Assembly: GCA_903958265.1 (NCBI GenBank)
Contig: CAJBSQ010000185.1
Coordinates: forward strand, 1-5,175
Length of the DNA: 5,175 bases
Source: an uncultured Planctomycetaceae bacterium
GTDB lineage: Bacteria; Planctomycetota; Planctomycetia; Pirellulales; UBA1268
Reading direction: 5' to 3'
In this document: piece by piece, positions 1 through 5,017 of the stretch
Layout: every line of letters starts with the position of its first letter
How positions within the stretch are numbered: the first letter of the stretch is position 1
Notes under the pieces: model-generated
Seen by the model: only the letters and a program-made list of their open reading frames with translations
Told to the model about the DNA's origin: nothing
Database searches by the model: none
Translations under genes and position numbers: made by a program

Positions 1-540
1 ACCGCCGCCACCACCGAGAACGGCGCTTACGATCTCCTCGCCGCCACGTCCGGCACCGTGCCGCTACGAAACACCGTAAATCCCAACACGGGCGCGGCGC
101 CGACGTTCTTCCTGCCCTCCGAGAACCAGTGGTACAAGGCGGCCTACTACGCGCCCACGCTGCAGGGCGGCCGCGGCGGCTACTACCGCTACGCCACCCG
201 GAGCAACGCAGCGCCGGGCAACGTGATCGGCGACTCGCCAAACCAGGTCAACTACATCTTGGCGACGGGGGCGATGACGGTCACGCAGGAGCCAACGATC
301 GAACCGACGCAGAACTACCTCACCAACGTCGGGGCCATGCAGGCCAGCCCGAGTTCCTACGGCACGTTCGACCAGAACGGTAATGCCTGGGAACTGCTGG
401 AGTCGGCGGGCATGGCCGGCGGAGCCGCAATTCTTCGCGGCGGCGGCTGGACCTCGTTTTCGTCCTACCTCTCGTCGGCCTATCGGCTCGGGATCCCGTC
501 CACGGCCGTCGGTTCGAACGCCGGGTTCCGGCTGGCGGCC
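1..540 (+). repeat. Internal domain duplication, copy 1 (partial)
   Basis: This encodes the visible part of the first FGE-like domain. It aligns with bases 913-1452 at a constant offset of 912 bases (304 codons): for example AATCCCAACA occurs at 79 and 991, and the final GFRL codons align at the same offset. Similarity is strong in protein and only patchy in DNA, which points to an old duplication rather than a recent one. Only small compensating length changes (one residue near the VNY motif) separate the copies. Confidence 0.85.
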
Positions 541-1575
541 GCGTCGGCCGCCGCAGCGCCGGTCGTGGTCGATTTCGTTTCGGTGGGCGACGCGAACAAC
601 GCCGCCGACACCACCGGCTTCGGGGCCGTCGCGTACGAGTATGCGATCGCGAAGACCGACGTCACCGTCGGTCAGTACGTCGCATTTCTCAACGCCGTGG
701 CCAAGACCGACACCCACGGGCTCTACAACCAGCGGATGACCACCGATCTGGCCGTCGCCGGGATCACGCGGATCGGTAAACCGGGCCGGTACTCCTACAG
801 CGTGATGAACAACGACGGCTCCGCGGCGAACCGGCCGATCACCTACGTGAGCTGGTTCGACGCGGCCCGGTTCGCCAACTGGATGGCCAACGGCCAGCCC
901 ACGGGAGGCCAGAATGCCCGCACGACCGAGAACGGCGGCTACGACCTGAAGAGGTCGGCCGGGCGGAAGGCCGTGCCCCGCAACGCGGTCAATCCCAACA
1001 CCCGGGCCGCGCCCACCTTCTTCATCCCCACGGAGAACGAGTGGTACAAGGCCGCGTACTTCACTCCCGACAAGGCGGCGGGCGTCGCCGGCTATTACGC
1101 CTACGCGACACAGCAGGATATCCCGCCGACGAACGACCCGGCATCGACCGTGGGCCCGATCGTCAACTACCTGAAGGGCGTGACCTACTGCGTAACCCAG
1201 TCGGCCATCTTCTCGCCCACGCAGAACTACCTGACCGACGCCTCGGCATTCGCCTCGAGCGGCAGCTACTACGGCACGCTGAACCAGAACGGCACCGTCT
1301 ACCAGTGGAACGACCTCACAGGCGCGCAGGGCTTGCTCCGCGGGCTGCGCGGCGGGTTCTGGGCGGGCGGGTCCATCACGCTCCAGAAATCCACCTTCAC
1401 GCAGGCGGTGGCGACCCGGGAGGAGAATGACTCTGGCTTCCGTCTCGTCGGAACGGCGTCCGCACCAGCCGCGTCGGCACGGACCGCGGCGATGGCGGCG
1501 GTCGCCGCGGCGGCGGGCGACACGGCTTCGTCATCGAGCGGCGGCAAGCCCCGGCGGCTGTTCGTCGGCGGCTGA
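1..1575 (+). CDS. Tandem FGE-sulfatase/SUMF1-like domain protein (5' partial)
   Basis: The frame is open from base 1, so the gene starts before the window; 524 residues are visible. Residues 1-180 are the C-terminal part of one formylglycine-generating-enzyme-like (C-type-lectin-type) domain. Residues 190-484 are a complete second copy, beginning VDFVSVGDANNAADTTG, a typical opening for this family. Shared landmarks are TENG.YDL, VNPNT.AAPTFF.P.EN.WYKAAY, PTQNYLT, QNG and LRGG...GFRL, all offset by 304 residues. Residues 485-524 are an Ala/Ser-rich tail ending KPRRLFVGG, with no PEP-CTERM or membrane anchor. True FGE oxidises a sulfatase cysteine using two active-site cysteines near the C-terminus of the domain. 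Here the matching stretches contain none, and the only visible cysteine is residue 397, elsewhere in the fold. Catalysis is therefore unlikely; a binding or structural extracellular role is my inference. No valid start codon can be chosen inside the window. Confidence 0.9.
   Translation, partial: TAATTENGAYDLLAATSGTVPLRNTVNPNTGAAPTFFLPSENQWYKAAYYAPTLQGGRGGYYRYATRSNAAPGNVIGDSPNQVNYILATGAMTVTQEPTIEPTQNYLTNVGAMQASPSSYGTFDQNGNAWELLESAGMAGGAAILRGGGWTSFSSYLSSAYRLGIPSTAVGSNAGFRLAAASAAAAPVVVDFVSVGDANNAADTTGFGAVAYEYAIAKTDVTVGQYVAFLNAVAKTDTHGLYNQRMTTDLAVAGITRIGKPGRYSYSVMNNDGSAANRPITYVSWFDAARFANWMANGQPTGGQNARTTENGGYDLKRSAGRKAVPRNAVNPNTRAAPTFFIPTENEWYKAAYFTPDKAAGVAGYYAYATQQDIPPTNDPASTVGPIVNYLKGVTYCVTQSAIFSPTQNYLTDASAFASSGSYYGTLNQNGTVYQWNDLTGAQGLLRGLRGGFWAGGSITLQKSTFTQAVATREENDSGFRLVGTASAPAASARTAAMAAVAAAAGDTASSSSGGKPRRLFVGG
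913..1452 (+). repeat. Internal domain duplication, copy 2
   Basis: This is the matching part of the second FGE-like domain, 912 bases after copy 1. The best conserved block runs from ACCGAGAACGGCG (about 925) through the WYKAAY codons near 1044. The region corresponding to the family's GN.WEW motif has degenerated differently in each copy (NGNAWELLE in copy 1, NGTVYQWND in copy 2). The following LRGG region also differs, as copy 2 reads LLRGLRGGFW. Confidence 0.8.
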
Positions 1576-1660
1576 CCGAGCCGGCCTCGTCCGTGTGCCC
1601 GAAGATGACGCCTCCGATTTCACCGGAATGGCAGCAGGACCGAGTTTCAACGCTGGGCCT

Positions 1661-1699
1661 AGATAGCATTTAAGTTATCTGTAGCGTCATCTACGTAAC
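1661..1699. other. AT-rich dyad-symmetric patch between convergent genes
   Basis: Within otherwise GC-rich DNA, the 20 bases at 1661-1680 form an imperfect palindrome (14 of 20 positions symmetric) with perfect AGATA/TATCT arms. An overlapping hairpin can form from GTTA (1674) and GTAG (1681) with CTAC (1691) and TAAC (1696). It could be an operator-like site, a terminator-associated structure or a relic sequence. There is no T-tract and no known motif, so no function is assigned. Confidence 0.4.
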
Positions 1700-1731
1700 C
1701 AAGGGCGGGTAGGCGAAGGGGGTCGGCGAAC

Positions 1732-1784
1732 GCTCGAGGAGCCTTGGGCGTATCCTCGCCCGGGCGACGAGACTTTTGCCGCCC
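1732..1784. other. Cluster of three short GC-rich hairpins, possible transcription end region
   Basis: Three inverted repeats follow one another: GCTC-gag-GAGC (1732-1742); GGGCG (1746-1750) with CGCCC (1757-1761) around a 6-base loop; and GGGCG (1762-1766) with CGCCC (1780-1784) around a 13-base loop. The junction TCGCCCGGGCGA (1756-1767) is a perfect 12-base palindrome. The cluster lies where transcripts from the plus-strand FGE-like gene and the minus-strand methyltransferase converge, so a role in ending transcription is plausible. No T-tract follows on either strand, so it is not a standard intrinsic terminator. Confidence 0.35.
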
Positions 1785-1837
1785 CCGAGCCGGCGATACA
1801 CGTAAACCGAACGCGCTCTGAGACACGAGCGAGCGAA

Positions 1838-2512
1838 TCACCCCGCCCGACCTTTTGTAGCTCTCAGCATCCGCTGGCACGCCTGCACCTCGGCCGTGAG
1901 CCGCGGGTGCTGGTGGCCAAACGACGTCAGCGGGCCCATGTCGGCCATCGAGAGGCCGGCACGGCCGAAGACGTCCGTATAAAACGCCGCCTCCCGCCGC
2001 ACCAGTGGAAAGCCCTGCCACGAGCCGTCGGGCTCGGTGCCGAAGTGGGCCGTCGCATAGAAGACGCCGTCGTCTTCGAGGTGCCGCGCCACCGCCGCCA
2101 CGGCCTCGTCGAGGATGCCATCCTCCATGTGGATGAGGACCGCGAACGCCCAGACGACGTCGAACCGCCGGCCAAGGTCGAGTTCCGCGAGCCGCTCGCA
2201 GTGCACCAGCTGCGGCGACTTGCCGGCCAGCCCAGCTTCTGCCAGTTCGCGGCGTCCCTCGTCGAGCACGTCGCGCCGCACCTCAACGCCGGCGTAGTTG
2301 CCCGGATCAAGATGGGCGATCAGCGGTATGCCGCCACGGAGCGTGCCGCAGCCAAGGTCGAGGAGCCGATGCTGCGGCTGGAGGCCGACCCCGCGCAAAA
2401 AATCGATCTGGAACTGGCGTTTCATCTCCCAGAGGTCGGGCGGTCCCACGAGCGCATGCCGCGCCGCCGCCCCGTCGCTTCCTCCGCGATCACCGCCAAC
2501 CGTGCCGCCCAT
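1838..2512 (-). CDS. Class I SAM-dependent methyltransferase
   Basis: This 224-residue protein is predicted to be a cytoplasmic methyltransferase of unknown acceptor. The Rossmann-like SAM-binding domain is clear: motif I LLDLGCGTLRGG at residues 50-61 (glycine-rich loop), an acidic residue ending strand 2 (GVEV, Glu77) expected to bind the ribose, FDVVWAFAVLIHM at 117-129 (motif IV region), and HLEDDGVFYAT at 144-154 (motif V/VI strand). The N-terminal stretch ALVGPPDLWEMKRQFQIDFL (20-39) is a family-like cap preceding motif I, and the C-terminus carries GHQHPRL. The ATG start is supported by AAGGAG nine or ten bases upstream. The gene follows the PqaA-type hydrolase by 77 bases on the same strand and is probably cotranscribed with it. 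It may act on a small molecule, lipid or sugar; the sequence does not decide. The long antisense frame over it is a GC-rich shadow. Confidence 0.9.
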   Translation of the reverse strand: MGGTVGGDRGGSDGAAARHALVGPPDLWEMKRQFQIDFLRGVGLQPQHRLLDLGCGTLRGGIPLIAHLDPGNYAGVEVRRDVLDEGRRELAEAGLAGKSPQLVHCERLAELDLGRRFDVVWAFAVLIHMEDGILDEAVAAVARHLEDDGVFYATAHFGTEPDGSWQGFPLVRREAAFYTDVFGRAGLSMADMGPLTSFGHQHPRLTAEVQACQRMLRATKGRAG

Positions 2513-2520
2513 GCCGTGTC

Positions 2521-2527
2521 ACTCCTT
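2521..2527 (-). promoter_or_regulatory. Ribosome-binding site of the methyltransferase
   Basis: Read on the minus strand this is AAGGAGT, followed by GACACGGC and the ATG at 2512-2510. It fixes the start and is part of a GAAGGAGTGAC block also found before the hydrolase. A degenerate second copy of the downstream bases (TGACACGG...GCAT) lies about 26 bases further upstream (around 2535-2548), without an SD core. Confidence 0.75.
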
Positions 2528-2579
2528 CGCCGATGCCGTCCGTGTCACCCAACCGGTCGGTAGCATACCGGGCCCGCAC

Positions 2580-2592
2580 GAAGCCCGGCTTC
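2580..2592. other. Small hairpin overlapping the hydrolase stop codon
   Basis: GAAGC, a three-base loop and GCTTC form a perfect 5-bp stem that includes most of the hydrolase TGA (2593-2591). The palindrome CGGGCCCG (2569-2576) follows on the minus strand. There is no T-tract, so a partial or leaky 3' structure between two cotranscribed genes is more likely than a full terminator. Confidence 0.3.
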
Positions 2593-3955
2593 ACGCCGAC
2601 CGCAGCAGCTTCACGCCGCTGGTGAGCGCGAGCGGCACGGGCTCGCGGGCGAACTCCAACTCCATGAGGCCCGCCACGAATCCCCGCTCCGGCGGCCCGA
2701 CGACCGCCCGCCACTCCGGCCCTGCCGCCTGCACCGGCTGCGACGACCAGTGCGCTTTGCGGAAATCGCGGGTGGCTGACGTCGCGGTCCAGAGCGTCGC
2801 TCGGTCGGGCGGCGTGTCGCACGTCACCACGCACTCGGCGCCGCCGCGGCCGTCCGCCTCGAACGCCCACGCCACTCCCGGCAAGGGCTCGATGCCGGCG
2901 ACGTGCCGGCCGAGAGCCGCGACGAGCCCCGCGATCCGCGGCATCGGCAGGCCGTGGCCGGCGTTCGGGCAGTAGGAGAGCCAGCAGTCGCCAGGCAGGC
3001 CTTCGTAATAGAGACCGCATGCCTCCAGCGGCCAGTAAGGGTCGTTCGTGCCCAGGGCGATCACCTTCGGCATCGTGTAGCGGTCGCGATAGGCGTAGGG
3101 ATCAACGATTCCCATCAGCTCGCGGCCCCGGGGCGTCGCCAGGAGCTTCTCAATGCCTCGCGAGGTGTAGTCGCTGAGTTGCTCCGACATCCGGCCAAAA
3201 CTGGCGACCTGGAGCTTCACGTGGTCGGCCAGCGAGAGCATGTCGATCACCATCGGCATGATGCCCTTCACCCGCTCGTCCACCGCGGCCGAGAGCCAGG
3301 TCGTCCAGCCCCGCTTGCTCGCCCCCGTGACCACGAACCCGTCGATCTCACGGCCCCAGTGCTCGCTCGCCTGCGCCGACGCGGCGTTCATCGCCTCGAC
3401 GGCCGATTTCACCATCGGCAAAAGCAGCGGCCACGAGGCGTCGCCGGTGCGGGAATACTCCACGAACGTGTGGGCAATCAGCCCGTCCTCGTCGAGTCCC
3501 TCGAACATCGGCTGGTAGGGCACCTGCCGCACCACCGCCACAGGCAGGCCGGAGGCGTTTCCCACGGCGGCGAGGATCCGCATGCTCTCGCCGGGCTCCG
3601 CGACCTGGGCCTGGGGCACCTTCTTCCGGCTGCCGCCGTCGATCCACAGGATCATCCGGTCTGCGGCTCGAGTTTCGGCCGGCATGAACATGGAGAGTTC
3701 GTGCTCCCACGCCACTCCCTTCCACGTCTGGCTCGTGAGCCGGCTGGTTCGCCACCGTCCGCCGAACATCTCACCACCGCCGAGCGGTTCGACCGCCGTG
3801 GAGGGATCGTGCGCGGCCACGTAGTCGGCGAGCAGATCCTCCGTCGCGATCGTTGCAGGGTCGGCCGCGCGGCCCGTCGTGCCCCCGGCCGCCGCCGCGA
3901 CCCCCCCGGCACACCCCGCCACGAAGTCCCTCCGGGTCAGGAAAAACTCGTCCAT
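2591..3955 (-). CDS. PhoPQ-activated pathogenicity-related (PqaA-type) alpha/beta hydrolase, Tat-exported
   Basis: The 454-residue protein matches the PqaA/AprA-type family (PF10142) along its full length. The N-terminus LTRRDFVAG is a twin-arginine motif (Arg8-Arg9). A short Ala/Gly-rich hydrophobic segment and a likely cleavage site near GRAAD (residues 28-32) follow, so Tat export is expected. VAGC (12-15) looks like a lipobox but sits too near the arginines. The catalytic set is visible: nucleophile Ser213 in VTGASKRGW, acid Asp305 in LGTNDPYWP, and His334 in CPNAGHGL. The C-terminal 100 residues (about 355-454) form a beta-rich appendage with GVAWAFEADG. Substrates are largely unknown: Salmonella PqaA is linked to antimicrobial-peptide resistance, and Dictyostelium AprA is a secreted growth regulator. 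The ATG has a good SD. Seven consecutive G on the coding strand (3907-3901) fall in the signal peptide. The gene is followed by the methyltransferase and is divergent from the SAM hydrolase. Confidence 0.93.
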   Translation of the reverse strand: MDEFFLTRRDFVAGCAGGVAAAAGGTTGRAADPATIATEDLLADYVAAHDPSTAVEPLGGGEMFGGRWRTSRLTSQTWKGVAWEHELSMFMPAETRAADRMILWIDGGSRKKVPQAQVAEPGESMRILAAVGNASGLPVAVVRQVPYQPMFEGLDEDGLIAHTFVEYSRTGDASWPLLLPMVKSAVEAMNAASAQASEHWGREIDGFVVTGASKRGWTTWLSAAVDERVKGIMPMVIDMLSLADHVKLQVASFGRMSEQLSDYTSRGIEKLLATPRGRELMGIVDPYAYRDRYTMPKVIALGTNDPYWPLEACGLYYEGLPGDCWLSYCPNAGHGLPMPRIAGLVAALGRHVAGIEPLPGVAWAFEADGRGGAECVVTCDTPPDRATLWTATSATRDFRKAHWSSQPVQAAGPEWRAVVGPPERGFVAGLMELEFAREPVPLALTSGVKLLRSA

Positions 3956-3960
3956 GCGTC

Positions 3961-3967
3961 ACTCCTT
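3961..3967 (-). promoter_or_regulatory. Ribosome-binding site of the PqaA-type hydrolase
   Basis: On the minus strand AAGGAGT precedes GACGC and the ATG at 3955-3953, giving near-ideal spacing and confirming the start at the twin-arginine N-terminus. The same bases can pair with ACTCCTT at 3996-3990 in the leader (see the leader entry). Confidence 0.75.
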
Positions 3968-4024
3968 CGGGGCGGCACCTGTTCGTCACAAGGAGTTTAT
4001 CACATGGTCGCCGAGGCTCCTTGT
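3961..4024 (-). promoter_or_regulatory. Candidate structured leader of the hydrolase with alternative hairpins
   Basis: Reading the minus strand 5' to 3', segment A is ACAAGGAG (4024-4017), segment B is ACTCCTTGT (3996-3988) and segment C is the hydrolase SD AAGGAGT (3967-3961). A pairs with B over 8 bp with a 21-base loop. B pairs with C over 7 bp with a 22-base loop and would hide the SD. The two are mutually exclusive, as in translational attenuators. A is itself SD-like and precedes a start-stop pair ATG-TGA (4005-4000). The competing reading is that TGTGATAAA (4004-3996) is an extended -10-like promoter; transcripts would then start near 3989 and lack A. Confidence 0.3.
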
Positions 4025-4074
4025 CGTCTCCGAGCCGGCCAGCGGCTCACGGCGAGGGGCGTGCGCGGAGGGTG

Positions 4075-4091
4075 ATGCCATCGCGTGGCAT
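4075..4091. other. Hairpin in the divergent intergenic region
   Basis: ATGCCA, loop TCGCG and TGGCAT form a perfect 6-bp stem, extendable by one G-T pair. The CGTGGCAT half recurs at 4182-4189, shortly before the SAM hydrolase start. It could be an operator or a 5' untranslated structure. The remainder of 3956-4204 shows no strong sigma-70 promoter for the plus-strand gene; TACACT at 4188-4193 is the best -10-like hexamer and lacks a recognisable -35. Confidence 0.3.
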
Positions 4092-4204
4092 TCGCTGCGG
4101 ACTTGGTTGCGGCCGACAGGCTCCGTTGATTTCCGCCAGGTGTTACCGTGCCACCCACGAGCTCCGCGATGAGGGCGTGTCGTGGCATACACTCGTGTCT
4201 ACTC

Positions 4205-4984
4205 ATGCCCCGCGTCGTCACGCTCACCACCGATTTCGGCACCGGCTCCGGCTACGTGGCCGAGATGAAGGGCCGGCTTCTCCACGCCCACACGCCGTTC
4301 GCGCTCGTGGATATCGCCCACGACCTACCCCCGCAGGACATCCGCGCCGCGGCCTGGCTCGTCGGCCAGGCCTGCCTCGCCTTTCCCGCGGGCTCGCTCC
4401 ACATCGTCGTCGTCGATCCCGGCGTGGGCACGTCGCGGAGGCTCGTGTGGGCCCGGATCGCTGATCAGGAGTTTCTCTGCCCCGACAATGGCGTGCTCTC
4501 CCGCCTGCTGTCGGCGTCGCCGGCATCCGCCGCACGGGTGCTGATGGTCGTTGACGCCGCTGCGGCCACGTTCCACGGCAGGGACGTGCTCGCACCAGCC
4601 GCCGTCGCCCTACTCGACGGGGTAACGCCCGAGTCGCTCGGCCCACCCGCGGGGCCGCTCGCGATCCTCCCGTGGCCCGAGCCGAGGGAGACGACTGCCG
4701 GCCTCGTCGGCGAGGTGATCCATGTCGATACCTTCGGCACCCTGATCACCAACCTGCCTGCCGACCTCTGGCCGCGGCTCGTCGTCGCCGGCCGGCTCCG
4801 CGTGGGCGACCACGAGATCACCACGCTGGTCCGCACCTACGGCGACGCGCCACCCGGCACGCTCGTGGCCCTCGTCGGCTCGCAGGGCTTCATCGAGGCC
4901 GCGGTCGTGCAGGGGAGCGCCGCCGGCCGACTCGCCGCAGGGGTGGGCACGTCCGTGGCCCTGCCTGCCGGTCGCACGGCATGA
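4205..4984 (+). CDS. S-adenosyl-L-methionine hydrolase (adenosine-forming), DUF62/SAM hydroxide adenosyltransferase family
   Basis: This complete 259-residue cytoplasmic enzyme is predicted to split SAM with water into adenosine and methionine. Family landmarks occur in order: LTTDFGTGSGYVAEMKG (residues 7-23), VDPGVGT (70-76), PDNG (93-96), TFHGRDVLAPA (122-131), DTFGTLITN (175-183) and GSQGFIEAAV (225-234). The Asp-Arg-His set known for this family maps to Asp71, Arg78 (the same +7 spacing) and His124, favouring hydrolase over the related fluorinases and chlorinases. The start at 4205 is chosen because family members begin MxxVTLxTDFG. In-frame GTG4148 and ATG4169 would only add a non-conserved tail. 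No Shine-Dalgarno is visible, so initiation is SD-independent or leaderless. The gene stands divergently from the hydrolase-methyltransferase pair. SAM or adenosine homeostasis is the likely role. Confidence 0.92.
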   Translation: MPRVVTLTTDFGTGSGYVAEMKGRLLHAHTPFALVDIAHDLPPQDIRAAAWLVGQACLAFPAGSLHIVVVDPGVGTSRRLVWARIADQEFLCPDNGVLSRLLSASPASAARVLMVVDAAAATFHGRDVLAPAAVALLDGVTPESLGPPAGPLAILPWPEPRETTAGLVGEVIHVDTFGTLITNLPADLWPRLVVAGRLRVGDHEITTLVRTYGDAPPGTLVALVGSQGFIEAAVVQGSAAGRLAAGVGTSVALPAGRTA

Positions 4985-5005
4985 CGGCGGCCGAATCCCG
5001 GTGGC

Positions 5006-5011
5006 TATAAT
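5006..5011 (+). promoter_or_regulatory. Consensus -10 hexamer TATAAT for the right-end gene
   Basis: A perfect TATAAT ends six bases before the ATG at 5018, so transcription would begin at or next to the start codon and give a leaderless message. The best -35-like hexamer, ATGACG (4981-4986), matches TTGACA at four positions but is 19 bases away. A chance match remains possible, though TATAAT is unusual in DNA this rich in GC. Confidence 0.45.
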
Positions 5012-5017
5012 CTTGCC

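Noticed and set aside
58..60. GTG as start of the FGE-like protein
   Set aside because: The frame is open back to base 1, and those residues (ATTENGAYDL) align with the second domain copy, so the gene begins upstream of the window.
64..717. 217-residue minus-strand open frame
   Set aside because: It is antisense to the FGE-like gene, rich in Arg/Gly/Val, with no motif.
1657..1730. tRNA-like or integron attC-like structure in the AT-rich gap
   Set aside because: There is no T-arm GTTC motif, no cloverleaf arms, and no matching attC core sites, only short stems.
1659..2021. Minus-strand 120-residue frame running through the convergent gap
   Set aside because: Its N-terminal half is out of frame within the methyltransferase. 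The tail (ALGYVDDATDNLNAI) looks protein-like at first but has no family I recognise and no independent start site.
1907..2563. 218-residue plus-strand open frame
   Set aside because: It is antisense to the methyltransferase, with no domain and a composition dictated by the opposite strand.
3911..3922. VAGC as a lipoprotein lipobox in the hydrolase
   Set aside because: It lies only two residues after the twin arginines, leaving no hydrophobic segment before the cysteine. Ordinary Tat and signal peptidase I processing fits better.
2903..4075. 390-residue plus-strand open frame
   Set aside because: It lies antisense to the well-supported PqaA-type hydrolase. Its His/Arg-rich translation is typical of GC-rich antisense shadows, with no recognisable domain.
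3956..4204. SAM riboswitch upstream of the SAM hydrolase
   Set aside because: I looked because of the gene's substrate, but I could not recognise the conserved core of any SAM riboswitch class; only short simple hairpins are visible.
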